DNA of 64,000 nucleotides from JBFWNG01 sp050251195 (GTDB taxonomy: Bacteria > Bdellovibrionota_B > Oligoflexia > Oligoflexales > Oligoflexaceae): NCBI GenBank assembly GCA_050251195.1, contig JBFWNG010000001.1, positions 434,001 through 498,000 of the forward strand, in the 5' to 3' direction. Numbering within the stretch: position 1 is the stretch's first letter; each line of letters begins with the position of its first letter. The notes under the pieces were generated by a model that was not told where the DNA came from, did not search any database, and was given only the letters and a program-made list of their open reading frames with translations. Positions 34,095-43,343 of the stretch are shown here, piece after piece. Made by a program: the position numbers and the translations under genes.

Positions 34095-34316
34095 TTATTT
34101 CTTTTTTGCAGCTTTCTTACGAGTTGCTTTGCGCTTTTTCTTTGGAGCAGCTTTTTTCACTACTTTTTTAGCGGCTGCTTTTTTGGTTGCTTTGCGACGC
34201 TTCTTTTTCACTGGCTTCGCGGCAGCAGCAGCTTTTTTGCGAGTCGCTTTGCGAGTAGCTTTTTTTGCAACCTTTTTCGTGCGCTTCTTCGCTGTTGATC
34301 TTGCTCTTACAGTCAT
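34095..34316 (-). CDS. histone H1-like lysine-rich DNA-binding protein
   Basis: A 73-residue protein made almost entirely of Lys, Ala, Arg and Thr, with imperfect repeats of the KKATRKATRKKAA and KKAAPKKKRKATRKKAA type. This is the composition of bacterial histone H1-like (Hc1/AlgP-tail) proteins, which bind and compact DNA without a folded domain. AGGAGG 6-7 bases upstream gives a strong start, and the gene is closed by a very strong terminator, consistent with an abundant protein. A 16-base hairpin lies in the leader at 34345-34360. Confidence 0.88.
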   Translation of the reverse strand: MTVRARSTAKKRTKKVAKKATRKATRKKAAAAAKPVKKKRRKATKKAAAKKVVKKAAPKKKRKATRKKAAKKK

Positions 34317-34344
34317 TGAATACCTCCTAGATGAATTAAAACCA

Positions 34345-34360
34345 ACCCTCTCGCGAGGGT
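34345..34360 (-). promoter_or_regulatory. leader hairpin upstream of the histone-like gene
   Basis: ACCCTC, loop TCGC, GAGGGT forms a perfect 6-bp stem about 17 bases upstream of the AGGAGG. It lies between the likely promoter region and the ribosome binding site, so it could stabilise the mRNA or modulate translation. Confidence 0.4.
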
Positions 34361-34498
34361 GTTCGAAACAAATTTCATTGCAAATGTTATTGCCTATAAA
34401 AATCTTAACATATTTTTTCTGCGATAGAAAACTTTAATGAGACTTTTTTTTATTTTTTTTCAAAAGTCATATGAAGCGTGAGCAATGCTCGAAAATTT

Positions 34499-36601
34499 TC
34501 AAACGTCTTTTGCAGATATTTTGGTGCTATGAAAGATCGCAAGAGCCTTCTGTGCGCGTGGCGACAGAAGCTGATTTTCTGTCTGGTCCGCTTTTGCTGT
34601 TTGTTGCGCGGGTTTTTGGACGGCTTGCGACGTTGTGATGTCGATATTTTTGAGTACCTCGACGAGTCCTTCGTCGGACGTCGTGATAAGCGCCAAACCG
34701 ACGTCCGGCGCGCCTTGTATTAGGTTTGCAATCTGAAGTCGTTCTTTGCTCGTCAACGTGTGCCTGTTAATTTGGAACATCGTCAATGGGGCCGCGAGCG
34801 TCTGCGGAGAGAAAATACTTTCGAGAGCGGCGTCTTCGCTTGGAATGAGGGCTGCCCAGGCCATGATATTGTGAGCTTGGCTTAATACTTTCGGAAGAGA
34901 GGGGTGCGCGAGATCGACTCTTGCTAGACGGTTTTTCGCGAGTGTCTCATCCCAGTACTTTTGGATTTCCGCCATCCTGCGTTCGAGGTGTTGGATGATG
35001 CGAATACTGGTTACTTGGGTTTCTTGAGCCGTAACGACCTTTGTCAGTTGTTTTTCCTTGGCCTCTTTGACGTGCAAGATGCTTCGCACTTCGCTTAAGA
35101 GTATCGAGCTTGTATCAAGAGGAATGTCCTTTTGGCTGCCAGAGGTATTTCTCCAGTCCAAAACAAGTTTTTCGAGGGATTCGAGTCGGCGTTTGTAATC
35201 CAGAATATGGTTGTTGAGATCCTGTTTCTGCTTCCATAGTGCGCTGTATTGGCCAAAGTTATTGATCAGGTCCAGAAGAGTCTTGATGTTGATCGCTTCA
35301 GGGAGTTCGAACTCGGCAGCGTTCGCTTGCCAGAGCTTCTGGTATTTCTGCAACTCAGCGGTGTACTTCTCGTGCATGGCGAGAACGTCGCCGACCGCTT
35401 CGTGACCTAAGTCGGGGACGCTTTGATGTCGAGCGTGAAGTTCGCCTAAGCGCGCGAGCGTATAGTCGACCGACATACGAGATTTTTCGAGAAGACCGCC
35501 GCTCGACTCAATGAGGCCAGCGCTGCCGTCTTTTTCGGGCAGCGATATCTTTTCTTTGAGCTGTTGCAACCAGGTTCGGCCCTGGCTTGTTTGTCTCTCG
35601 GATTCGATTTTTAAAACAGCCATTGTAATGGTCGAAAGGCAGCTTTCAAGCTCCGACGTTATTTGATTATCGTTTTGCAAAAGACTGTCAAGAGCTTCTC
35701 GGCGCTCTTTTACTATGGGAATCACGTTGTTCTTGATCACGTCATAGACGCGGTTGGTATTGGCGACGAGGGCTTCATACGTGCGAAGCCGGGTGAGGTT
35801 ATGGAGTAACTTTTCCCACGGGATGTTCCTATCCACCGGCGGAAGATTTGGAATGTTATATTTGAGACGGCATTGCTTAAGGTCATTTTCCACGCGCGCC
35901 AACTTCTCTTTGATGACGGTGGGGGTCGATTGGGGGTCGAGGAGAGGTTCAGCGACTTCGGCGATTCGCGTGATAAGATCAACCTCTTGTTTGAGAAGTA
36001 GAGCGTTTTGCGAGTCTGCCGCCTTGGGTTCCGTTGTTTGAGAGAGGAAGAGTTCCCGTTCTTTGGACAGCTCCAGCCATCCATAATAGTAGATCTCGAG
36101 TTTCTTAACGAGTGCCTGAAGATTGTCCGCGTAGGCCAAATCTTCGGACCCGAAGACTTCGCTAAATATTGCTGCTGCTGTTCTTATGTTGTCTTGAACG
36201 GTCCGCGAAAGCGAGTTGGCGGCTTTCTGTTTTACGTCGACGGGAATGGCTTTGGCGCCCGACGGATCGAACCGAATCTCGAAAAGGCTTCGAATGCAGT
36301 CGCCCGACGCCTCCAAGGCTGAGGCTATGGTCGTCAGTTTGGTTTTTTCGTCGCCGACGATTTCTTTGCGATCTCTGGAGATTCTGCGGCCGGCCGGTTT
36401 GCGTTCCACTGCCCACTGGTTGCCGTTGTCGTCAAAGAATTGAATGAAGGCATATTCTAGATCGGCGGACGGAACCTCCGTAAGAAGCCAGTCCACCGCC
36501 GCTGTGAACCCCCGAAGTTCTTCAGGCGTGTCGCAGTGGACAAGAAAATTGCGCCGACTACCCGTAGGAGTTTTGAATTGCCAAATCTTCTTTTGGTCCA
36601 T
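34499..36601 (-). CDS. large cytosolic helical/coiled-coil protein of unknown function
   Basis: A 700-residue soluble protein, with a small N-terminal region containing FLVHCDTPEELRGF, then mostly amphipathic helices with heptad-like charge patterns from about 90 to 640, for example in LEKLVLDWRN, KEAKEKQLTKVV and HLERRMAEIQKYW. There is no P-loop, so it is not a complete SMC/RecN ATPase, although the shape suggests a structural or scaffold role. The C-terminus is Gln/Ala rich. ATG at 36601 is used; a TTG 12 codons upstream has a GAGG at reasonable distance and is the alternative. It is divergent from pyrD and not obviously in an operon. Confidence 0.7.
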   Translation of the reverse strand: MDQKKIWQFKTPTGSRRNFLVHCDTPEELRGFTAAVDWLLTEVPSADLEYAFIQFFDDNGNQWAVERKPAGRRISRDRKEIVGDEKTKLTTIASALEASGDCIRSLFEIRFDPSGAKAIPVDVKQKAANSLSRTVQDNIRTAAAIFSEVFGSEDLAYADNLQALVKKLEIYYYGWLELSKERELFLSQTTEPKAADSQNALLLKQEVDLITRIAEVAEPLLDPQSTPTVIKEKLARVENDLKQCRLKYNIPNLPPVDRNIPWEKLLHNLTRLRTYEALVANTNRVYDVIKNNVIPIVKERREALDSLLQNDNQITSELESCLSTITMAVLKIESERQTSQGRTWLQQLKEKISLPEKDGSAGLIESSGGLLEKSRMSVDYTLARLGELHARHQSVPDLGHEAVGDVLAMHEKYTAELQKYQKLWQANAAEFELPEAINIKTLLDLINNFGQYSALWKQKQDLNNHILDYKRRLESLEKLVLDWRNTSGSQKDIPLDTSSILLSEVRSILHVKEAKEKQLTKVVTAQETQVTSIRIIQHLERRMAEIQKYWDETLAKNRLARVDLAHPSLPKVLSQAHNIMAWAALIPSEDAALESIFSPQTLAAPLTMFQINRHTLTSKERLQIANLIQGAPDVGLALITTSDEGLVEVLKNIDITTSQAVQKPAQQTAKADQTENQLLSPRAQKALAIFHSTKISAKDV

Positions 36602-36777
36602 GCCGCGTTTTTGATAGCTTAAAACGGAAATTATCAAGGGATTATCCTCAATCTGAGTCGCACATTTCTTTTAGTTATATTATACCGTAATAGTGTAATA
36701 AGTGTTGAGTTTCCCGGGTCATACGTAGTACTCAGTCGGTACGCGAAAAGGCAACGACCGGTAATAGCGGCAAACTT

Positions 36778-37851
36778 GTGGGTCTTTTGAAAAAAATTAA
36801 AATTCAGAGCGCGTCGTCCGTGGCTGCGGCCCTTCGCCTTTTGCCGCCCGAAACGGCCCACGATCTAACGCTCAAATCGCTGCAGCTTGGCTTGTACAAG
36901 TTTCTCCCCAAACCTGCTTTCGACTGCGACTACAGCAATTATCGCGTTACGCTTCCTCAACTTGGAGAGCTGCCGCATCCTATAGGGCTCGCTGCGGGGT
37001 TCGACAAGAGCGCCGATTGCTGCGAACAGCTTTTTTCCTTGGGGTTTTCATTTGTAGAAATCGGTACAGTGACGCCAATGCCTCAGCAAGGAAATCCAAA
37101 ACCGCGCTTGTTTCGACTACCCGAATCTCGCTCGATCGTTAACAGAATGGGATTCAATAACGCAGGCGTTTCCCATGTAGCTCGCAAAATGGGCGAAGTG
37201 GTGAAAGCGTCACCCACTCTTAAGGTCGGGCTCAACGTCGGCAAGAACAAGACAACGCCCAACCATCTGGCGATCGAAGATTACCTCATTGGCATTGACC
37301 AGTTTGCACCACTTGCAAAATATCTGGTGGTCAACATTTCGTCGCCGAACACGCCAGACCTTAGGGATTTGGCGAGTCGCGAGTTTCTTCAGCACCTCGC
37401 GGAGCGAAAACCTCATCTCAAGAACAAAGTCTGGATCAAGTTGGATCCGGACATGTCGAGAAAACGTTTTCAAGGTCTCATCGAGGATATAGCAGACTTA
37501 GGGTTTGCAGGACTTGTGCTGAGCAACACCCATAGGACCACTCTTCCGGAGTCAGGTGGCCTTAGCGGCCACAGCTTGTCCGTGTTGTCCACAACGATGC
37601 TTGAATGGGCCTACCATGTCCACGAAGGAAAACTGCCGATGATTGCAAGCGGCGGGGTATTGTCCGGAATGGACGTTTTTCAGAAAATGATCCGCGGTGC
37701 AAGCGCTGTCCAAATTTACGCCGCACTCATTTATCGAGGTCCATGGGCGGTTTACCATTTGCTCGAAGAGCTTGCTTGGGAGTTGAGATTGCGCAAAATT
37801 GACTTTGTTTCGGATATTGTCGGAAAGTACTACGATCCGGATTTTAGTTAG
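36778..37851 (+). CDS. pyrD: dihydroorotate dehydrogenase, class 2 (quinone)
   Basis: Membrane-associated flavoprotein that oxidises dihydroorotate to orotate using quinone. The 357-residue protein has the class 2 N-terminal helical extension (about 1-60, with LLPPETAHDLTL), then IGLAAGFDKSAD, GTVTPMPQQGNPKPRLFRL, NRMGFNNAG, VNISSPNTPDLRDL with the catalytic Ser, KLDPD and a final IASGGV/GASAVQIYAALIYRGP flavin phosphate site. The start is GTG. Its product feeds PyrE at 3609. The HD phosphohydrolase gene follows after 8 bases. Confidence 0.95.
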   Translation: MGLLKKIKIQSASSVAAALRLLPPETAHDLTLKSLQLGLYKFLPKPAFDCDYSNYRVTLPQLGELPHPIGLAAGFDKSADCCEQLFSLGFSFVEIGTVTPMPQQGNPKPRLFRLPESRSIVNRMGFNNAGVSHVARKMGEVVKASPTLKVGLNVGKNKTTPNHLAIEDYLIGIDQFAPLAKYLVVNISSPNTPDLRDLASREFLQHLAERKPHLKNKVWIKLDPDMSRKRFQGLIEDIADLGFAGLVLSNTHRTTLPESGGLSGHSLSVLSTTMLEWAYHVHEGKLPMIASGGVLSGMDVFQKMIRGASAVQIYAALIYRGPWAVYHLLEELAWELRLRKIDFVSDIVGKYYDPDFS

Positions 37852-37859
37852 GGGTTGCT

Positions 37860-39359
37860 GTGTTAAACTACGTTCGCAAAGTTAGAGATAATCTTCACGG
37901 CAGCGTTGATATCTCGGAAATCGAAGATCGCGTTATTTCGCACAGGTTTTTTCAGCGTTTGCGCCGAATCCGGCAGTTGGCGTTCTTGCACTATGTTTTT
38001 CCGGGCGCAACACATACGCGATTTGAGCACTCGCTTGGCGCGATGCACTTAGCCGGACTCGCCTGGCAAAAGCTCAAAGCCAATCAAGTACGGCTTATGA
38101 ATTCGATGTCGCCTCTGCCCCCCGCGCAAGCTCTTGAAAAAAGTTGGGACAAGAAGGAAGTCCACGGGCTGCTCACGCCAACGTTCGACATTATGTCGGA
38201 GATATACGATTGCGATTATTCTCTTCAGACCTTGAGATTGACGGCTCTTCTGCACGATCTTGGTCACCCGCCGTTTTCGCACAGCGGAGAGCGGCTTATG
38301 CCATACCTTTCGGACGTCATTAAGGACAACGGCACCGCGCCTCGTTATCTTTTGGACTTCCTAGAAGAAAAATACGAAAGAGAAAAAAAGCAAAATCCCA
38401 AACCAAGGGCGTCACACGAAATATTCTCGATGCTCATGATCCTTCGCTTGTTGGAGGACGTTAGTTGGCCAAAAACGCTTCAAATTGCTTCGCGAGACGT
38501 TTTGTCGCTGATGTCAAAGCAGATCGAGCCCGAAGCGTCCTCGCCCTTGCGCAAACACAAGGCTTATCAGTTTTGTCGACAGCTTATTTCTGGGGAGTTG
38601 GATATCGATCGAATGGACTATCTCTTGAGGGATTCAAGGGAGTGTGGCGTCGTTTACGGCATCTTTGACAGCGGCCGAATTCTTGACTCATTGTACTTAT
38701 ACTACAATCCCGAAGACAAAGGCGTTCAACTCGCTATTGGTTTTGCAGGCCTCGCCGCGCTGGAGGATTATCTCCGAGCGCGTTACTCCATGTATCTGCA
38801 GTTGTACTTTCATAAGACGGCCGTAGCAGGCGAGGCGATGATGAAATATCTCACGACGATGGTTCCCAACTTGGCCTTGCCGACGGACGTGTATCAATAC
38901 GCGCTTCTCGACGAACACAACATCGGCGACTATCTTGTCGGTCAAGCGTCAATGGAGCTTTCGCCGACCGAACTTAAATCGTTCAAGGACCTTCTCGTCG
39001 ACCTTTTGCATCATCGAAAGCTTTGGAAGCGTGTTTACGAACAGATCTCCTTTGAAAACAAAAGCGACGATTCAGGTACGAACATCGCTTCCGCTTATCT
39101 CAAGAGCAAGAAGCTGCGATACGAAAGCATTTCCTCCAAGAACTCATTGACGAGATTTCATCCCCGCAAAGAACACGAAAAGAGCAAAAACCTTCTCATG
39201 CTCATCAAGAAGGATCGAACATACTTCCCTCGAGTCACCCCCATCGAGGAATATTCACAGCTCGTAAATCTGAATCAAAATACTTTGATTCAGAGGATCT
39301 ATACAGAGCCGGTCGAAGATTTGAAGGGGCTGAAGCGTTCGCTATCGGAGCAGTTTTAA
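37860..39359 (+). CDS. HD-domain phosphohydrolase, dNTPase/SAMHD1-like
   Basis: A 499-residue cytosolic metal-dependent phosphohydrolase of the COG1078-type family. The HD signature is complete: THTRFEHSLG (His57), LLHDLGHPPFSHSGE (His132-Asp133) and ELDIDRMDYLLRDS with the fourth metal ligand. Relatives include bacterial dNTP triphosphohydrolases and YwfO; a dNTPase function is likely but not certain. The GTG start lies 8 bases after pyrD with GGGG upstream, so the two are probably co-transcribed, which would link nucleotide synthesis with nucleotide turnover. Confidence 0.88.
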   Translation: MLNYVRKVRDNLHGSVDISEIEDRVISHRFFQRLRRIRQLAFLHYVFPGATHTRFEHSLGAMHLAGLAWQKLKANQVRLMNSMSPLPPAQALEKSWDKKEVHGLLTPTFDIMSEIYDCDYSLQTLRLTALLHDLGHPPFSHSGERLMPYLSDVIKDNGTAPRYLLDFLEEKYEREKKQNPKPRASHEIFSMLMILRLLEDVSWPKTLQIASRDVLSLMSKQIEPEASSPLRKHKAYQFCRQLISGELDIDRMDYLLRDSRECGVVYGIFDSGRILDSLYLYYNPEDKGVQLAIGFAGLAALEDYLRARYSMYLQLYFHKTAVAGEAMMKYLTTMVPNLALPTDVYQYALLDEHNIGDYLVGQASMELSPTELKSFKDLLVDLLHHRKLWKRVYEQISFENKSDDSGTNIASAYLKSKKLRYESISSKNSLTRFHPRKEHEKSKNLLMLIKKDRTYFPRVTPIEEYSQLVNLNQNTLIQRIYTEPVEDLKGLKRSLSEQF

Positions 39360-39371
39360 AGGCACTTCGCG

Positions 39372-39710
39372 TTAGGTTTTATCCGTGCTCGGTTTGCTCC
39401 CTGAAGGCGCCGCCGTTGCATCTGATTTTGCAGGCGATGAATCCGACTTTGCAGAGGAAGAGTCAGACTTTCCTGCGGAAGAGTCCGGCTTACTTTCGCT
39501 TCCTGAATCGGAGGATTTTTTTGGGGGTGATGCACTGTACCCGTGGGAATACCAGCCGCCGCCTTTAAGCTGAAAGCTCGTCTTGCTGATGAGCTTTTTA
39601 AGAGGCCCGCCGTTGCAGTGAGAGCACTTTTCAGGCATCGGGTCAGAAAATTTCATCGTAAATTCGATAACTTGCTTGCACGAATCGCATGCGAATTCGT
39701 AAATCGGCAC
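39372..39710 (-). CDS. FmdB-type zinc ribbon protein
   Basis: A 112-residue protein with the FmdB regulatory-type zinc ribbon at the N-terminus: MPIYEFACDSCK, then CSHC about 20 residues later, giving a four-Cys site. After residue 55 the sequence becomes a disordered tail of Ser/Asp/Lys with repeats of AKSDSSPAKSD. Proteins of this family are small and widespread, with roles that are poorly known. GTG is used as start because AAGGAG lies 6 bases upstream. It converges with the HD gene, 12 bases apart. Confidence 0.88.
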   Translation of the reverse strand: MPIYEFACDSCKQVIEFTMKFSDPMPEKCSHCNGGPLKKLISKTSFQLKGGGWYSHGYSASPPKKSSDSGSESKPDSSAGKSDSSSAKSDSSPAKSDATAAPSGSKPSTDKT

Positions 39711-39778
39711 TTGGAACTCCTTGGTTTCAAACGCCTATAAATTGAATCGCGACGAGAAAATGTCAATAGTAAGAATTC

Positions 39779-40075
39779 TTATTTTTCGCTGTTGAAGAAT
39801 GCCGAGTCAACGCGCTGCTTCAACTCTTGACCAGTCTTCCAGAAAGGTAGTTTTTTTGGAGGCACTGTAATCTGAGAACCGGTCTTAGGATTTCGGCCGG
39901 TATATGATTTGTAAATTCTGACTGTAAAGGCTCCAAAGCCTCTAATCTCGACTCGGTTGCCAGTGCAGAGAGTGTCGGTGATGGTGTTGAAAAATAGATC
40001 AACAATTTCCTCTGCTTTAGCTAGCGTAACGTCGGCGCGTTCTGCAAGGCATTCGATTAACTCTGACTTAACCAT
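39779..40075 (-). CDS. HU/IHF-family DNA-binding protein
   Basis: A 98-residue nucleoid protein. The helical N-terminal half begins MVKSELIECLAERADVTL, followed by the beta arm with RVEIRGFGAFTV and TGRNPKTGSQITVPPKK; the PKTG tip with the intercalating Pro is present. The RGFGAF and TGRNPKTG segments are closer to IHF subunits than to HU, but a partner subunit is not in the window, so homodimeric HU-like action is equally possible. GAAGGGG lies upstream and a strong promoter sits at 40109-40137. Confidence 0.92.
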   Translation of the reverse strand: MVKSELIECLAERADVTLAKAEEIVDLFFNTITDTLCTGNRVEIRGFGAFTVRIYKSYTGRNPKTGSQITVPPKKLPFWKTGQELKQRVDSAFFNSEK

Positions 40076-40108
40076 CGGTAAACCCCTTCTGAATTCTGGC
40101 CTAAGAAT

Positions 40109-40137
40109 ATTCTACGAAAACTTCATGATATTGGCAA
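40109..40137 (-). promoter_or_regulatory. sigma70-type promoter for the HU/IHF gene
   Basis: On the minus strand TTGCCA (40137-40132), a 17-base spacer, and TAGAAT (40114-40109) match the consensus at five of six positions each. Transcription would begin about 27 bases before the ATG. Confidence 0.6.
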
Positions 40138-40264
40138 CTTAATACAAAAAATGAAATTCGGAAAGGCAGGCGGGAATCCAAAAAGGCATTCCATTTCGAA
40201 TCTATTTAGGCTATAGATCACGACTATTACAGAGTTTTTAGCGATTGTTTATAAGGACATAAAA

Positions 40265-41209
40265 ATGGATTATATCCCGCTGGAAAAGCCCATTGCGGAT
40301 CTCGAAGTAAAGATAGGCGAATTGAAACGCCTCGCGATAAGTCAATCCATTAATCTCGATAACGAAATAAGTGAGTTAGAGCTCAAGGCCGAGGGCCTGA
40401 AGCGACAGCTTTTCGCCAACCTTTCTTCCCATGAAGTGGCGCAGCTTTCTCGGCATCCCAAGAGGCCGACGAGTCTCGATATCATCGGCGTGGTTTGTAG
40501 CCGTTTCATCGAACTGCACGGCGACCGCAACTTTTTGGACGACAAGGCCATTGTGGCAGGAATCGGTCGAATTGACGGGCACTCCTGCGTTATCATTGGC
40601 CACCAAAAGGGGAAAGGCACCAAAGACAATATTCTTCGAAATTTCGGTATGCCGCGTCCCGAAGGATATAGAAAGGCGCTGCGGATCATGTCTATGGCCG
40701 AGCGATTTGCTTTGCCGATTATCACCTTGGTTGATACCCCAGGAGCTTACCCGGGCGTTGGGGCTGAAGAACGCGGCCAATCGGAAGCCATCGCCAAAAA
40801 CATTATGGTCATGTCGCGTTTAAAGGTTCCTATCATCACTTTCGTCATTGGCGAAGGTGGCAGCGGGGGCGCATTGGCTATTGCTGTTGCCAACATGATC
40901 CATATGCTTGAGTATTCCATTTATTCCGTCATATCGCCCGAAGGTTGCGCTTCGATTCTGATGAAGGACGCGGGCCAGGCTCCTCAGGCGGCCGAGGCAT
41001 TGAAGCTTACGGCAAAATACGCATTGAAGCACAACGTCATCGATTCCATTCTCAAAGAGCCGGACGGCGGAGCGCATCGCGACATTGAGGCAACCGGACT
41101 GGCCATCAAGAGGCAGATTTTGGCCGACCTCAACACGATGAAGACATGGAGCCCCGATAAGTTGCGCAAGCACAGACGCGATCGCTATCTAGAACTGGGA
41201 AAAGTATAA
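40265..41209 (+). CDS. accA: acetyl-CoA carboxylase carboxyltransferase subunit alpha
   Basis: Cytosolic subunit that, with AccD, transfers carboxyl from biotin to acetyl-CoA in the first step of fatty acid synthesis. The 314-residue protein matches the family throughout: LEKPIADLEVKIGEL at the N-terminus, ELHGDRNF, GHQKGKGTKDNILRNFGMP, VDTPGAYPGVGAEERGQ, GEGGSGGALAIAVAN and ISPEGCASILMKD. It is the first gene of the accA-aroA-cmk run on the plus strand. accD is not in the window. Confidence 0.96.
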   Translation: MDYIPLEKPIADLEVKIGELKRLAISQSINLDNEISELELKAEGLKRQLFANLSSHEVAQLSRHPKRPTSLDIIGVVCSRFIELHGDRNFLDDKAIVAGIGRIDGHSCVIIGHQKGKGTKDNILRNFGMPRPEGYRKALRIMSMAERFALPIITLVDTPGAYPGVGAEERGQSEAIAKNIMVMSRLKVPIITFVIGEGGSGGALAIAVANMIHMLEYSIYSVISPEGCASILMKDAGQAPQAAEALKLTAKYALKHNVIDSILKEPDGGAHRDIEATGLAIKRQILADLNTMKTWSPDKLRKHRRDRYLELGKV

Positions 41210-41252
41210 TTTCTCGGCGCCATCCTGCGCTTGGAGAATGACGAGGCAAGCA

Positions 41253-42533
41253 ATGACGAAAGAATTCGAAATTCCTTGTCCGCCCGATAAATCCATAACT
41301 CATCGAGCTTTTATCTTAGCGGCTTTGGCCAACGGTCCTTGCGTCATTGAGAACTCGTTGTTGTCCGCTGACACGCGGGCCACGCTTCACTGCCTTCAAC
41401 AACTCGGCGCACAGATAAACATCCGAAACAGCGTTGTTGAAATTTCTCCCGCAAAACAAGATGCCGTAAAAAAGGTTCGCATTTTAGATTGCGCAAACAG
41501 CGGCACGAGCGCTCGACTTCTGATGGGCGTGTTGGCCGGCGTGAACTGGGTTCGGGCAAAGCTCGTCGGCGATCAGAGTCTCATGCGGCGGCCCATGGGA
41601 CGCGTCGTTGGTCCCCTTCGTACCATGGGGGCCAAGATCGAAATGAATCCGGAAGGAACATTGCCCGTCGAGGTATTTGGAGCACAACTGGTGGGAGCTC
41701 ATCACGAAGTTTCTGTAGGTTCGGCGCAGGTGAAGTCGGCAATTCTTTTAGCCGCGTTGCGGGCGGTTGGAACGACTTCGCTGCGTATGCCGACAGGGTC
41801 GCGCGACCATACAGAACTTATGTTGAAACATCTGGGAGTTCAACTCGAGGTGCGTCATACCAAAGATTCAGAAGAAATAACGCTCGTTGGGCCGCAGATT
41901 GTTCCCCCTTTTCGTGTTGCTGTCCCCGGAGATCCATCTTCAGCCGCTTTTTTTTGCGCTTTGGGCTTGCTCGACAGTTCAGGTCGTAGATATTTCTTTC
42001 GGAATATCGCGGCATCACCCACTCGAACCGAATTCCTGAAAATCATGAACGATATGACGGGTTCCGTGCACATTGTTGACCGATCGACTGCGCGGGGGTT
42101 TTGCGAGCCGGTTGTCGACTTTTGGGTGACGGGAGCTTCCAACATTCGACCATGCATTGTGGAAGCCCCCCAAGTTCCCCGGCTCATCGACGAGGTTCCT
42201 ATCCTTGCAAGCCTCGCTATCTTCGCCAAGGGACGATCGGTTTTCAAAGGTCTTTCTGAGTTGCGAGTTAAGGAAAGTAACCGCCTTGAGAAAATAAAGG
42301 AGTTGCTGCAATTGGCCGGTGCGGATGTTGCTATAGAAGGTGACGATCTTCACGTCGAAGGGGGAGTTTCCGTTGTGAAAAACTTTGACTTCGATCCAGA
42401 CGGCGATCACCGGCTCGCGATGGCGGCAGGAGTCCTCTCGAAGCGCGCGCACGGCGCGTGTCACATCAGGGACAAGGGATGCGTGGACGTCAGTTTTCCC
42501 GGTTTCTTTTCTCTTTTGGAGAGTATATGTTAA
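41253..42533 (+). CDS. aroA: 3-phosphoshikimate 1-carboxyvinyltransferase (EPSP synthase)
   Basis: Joins phosphoenolpyruvate to shikimate 3-phosphate in the shikimate pathway. The protein (426 residues) has PPDKSITHRAF, NSGTSARLLMGVLAG, LMRRPMGRVVGPLRTMGAKIE, given here as its RRPMGRV core, SAQVKSAILLAAL, GDPSSAAFF and DEVPILASLA with the catalytic Asp, plus RVKESNRL. The layout around the active site resembles class II enzymes. ATG at 41253 is preferred, as GAGG lies 6 bases upstream; an ATG 15 bases earlier has poor spacing. It is flanked by accA and cmk on the same strand. Confidence 0.95.
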   Translation: MTKEFEIPCPPDKSITHRAFILAALANGPCVIENSLLSADTRATLHCLQQLGAQINIRNSVVEISPAKQDAVKKVRILDCANSGTSARLLMGVLAGVNWVRAKLVGDQSLMRRPMGRVVGPLRTMGAKIEMNPEGTLPVEVFGAQLVGAHHEVSVGSAQVKSAILLAALRAVGTTSLRMPTGSRDHTELMLKHLGVQLEVRHTKDSEEITLVGPQIVPPFRVAVPGDPSSAAFFCALGLLDSSGRRYFFRNIAASPTRTEFLKIMNDMTGSVHIVDRSTARGFCEPVVDFWVTGASNIRPCIVEAPQVPRLIDEVPILASLAIFAKGRSVFKGLSELRVKESNRLEKIKELLQLAGADVAIEGDDLHVEGGVSVVKNFDFDPDGDHRLAMAAGVLSKRAHGACHIRDKGCVDVSFPGFFSLLESIC

Positions 42534-42554
42534 GGCCTTCGAGGTAGGTGAGAA

Positions 42555-43241
42555 ATGTCAGCACGTCCCATCATTGTAGCCGTTGACGGACCTGCGGGTT
42601 CTGGCAAGAGCAGTGTTTGCGCCGAGGCCAGCCGTCGATTGCAATGGGGATATGTCAATACGGGGCTTGTTTATCGAGCGTTCGCTTATCTTTCCTCATC
42701 GCTTTCCGACGAAGAAATCACAAATCAGTTACCTAGGATTATTTCAAACGTGAACGAGTTCCTTACTTGGGATGCGCTGAACCATCAGATGTTTTACCAA
42801 GGCGAGAACATTACCGCGGCGCTCATAACCGATCAAATGGGCGAGCGCGCCAGCAAATTGGCCAAGCTGCCGGAGGTACGGCAAGGCGTTCTCGAACTGC
42901 AACGAAAGTTTGCCATGTCGTCGCCCAAGGGCGTTATTCTCGACGGTCGAGACATCGGCACGGTGGTTTTTCCCGATGCGGACGTCAAGGTGTTCCTAAC
43001 AGCGAGTATTGAAGAACGCGCTCGTCGCAGGTTCCTCCAGTTGCAAAGAAAAGGTCTTGCAGAGGGCATGTCATACTTAAAAATCGCATCCGCAATGGCG
43101 TTGCGCGACAGTCAAGACCGCGCGCGCAAGGTTGCGCCTCTCATACAAGCGGCTGATGCGGTTCTTCTCGATACGTCGAACATGGATGAAGAACAAGCTG
43201 TTGCGAATTTGGTGGAAATTATTCACGGCGCAATAAAGTAG
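42555..43241 (+). CDS. cmk: cytidylate kinase
   Basis: Phosphorylates CMP and dCMP using ATP. The 228-residue protein has the P-loop GPAGSGKS (12-19), WGYVNTGLVYRAF in place of the common DTGAMYR segment, DGRDIGTVVFPDADVKVFLTA (core DGRDIGT) and the lid region RARRRFLQLQRKG. Cmk commonly follows aroA in bacterial genomes, as it does here after 21 bases. A weak hairpin at 43267-43299 lies downstream. Confidence 0.94.
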   Translation: MSARPIIVAVDGPAGSGKSSVCAEASRRLQWGYVNTGLVYRAFAYLSSSLSDEEITNQLPRIISNVNEFLTWDALNHQMFYQGENITAALITDQMGERASKLAKLPEVRQGVLELQRKFAMSSPKGVILDGRDIGTVVFPDADVKVFLTASIEERARRRFLQLQRKGLAEGMSYLKIASAMALRDSQDRARKVAPLIQAADAVLLDTSNMDEEQAVANLVEIIHGAIK

Positions 43242-43266
43242 TCTTTTCAATCTATTATTTCTCTTC

Positions 43267-43299
43267 ATGAAAATTCGACATATTGGATCGAGTTTTCAT
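43267..43299. other. inverted repeat downstream of cmk
   Basis: ATGAAAATTCGA and TCGAGTTTTCAT pair over 12 positions with one mismatch around a 9-base loop. There is no T-run, so it is not a typical terminator; it sits between the convergent cmk and the lipoprotein gene at 43344. Confidence 0.4.
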
Positions 43300-43343
43300 A
43301 GGTAAGGATAATACATATTTTGGATCCGGGCCAATGGTTCGAG

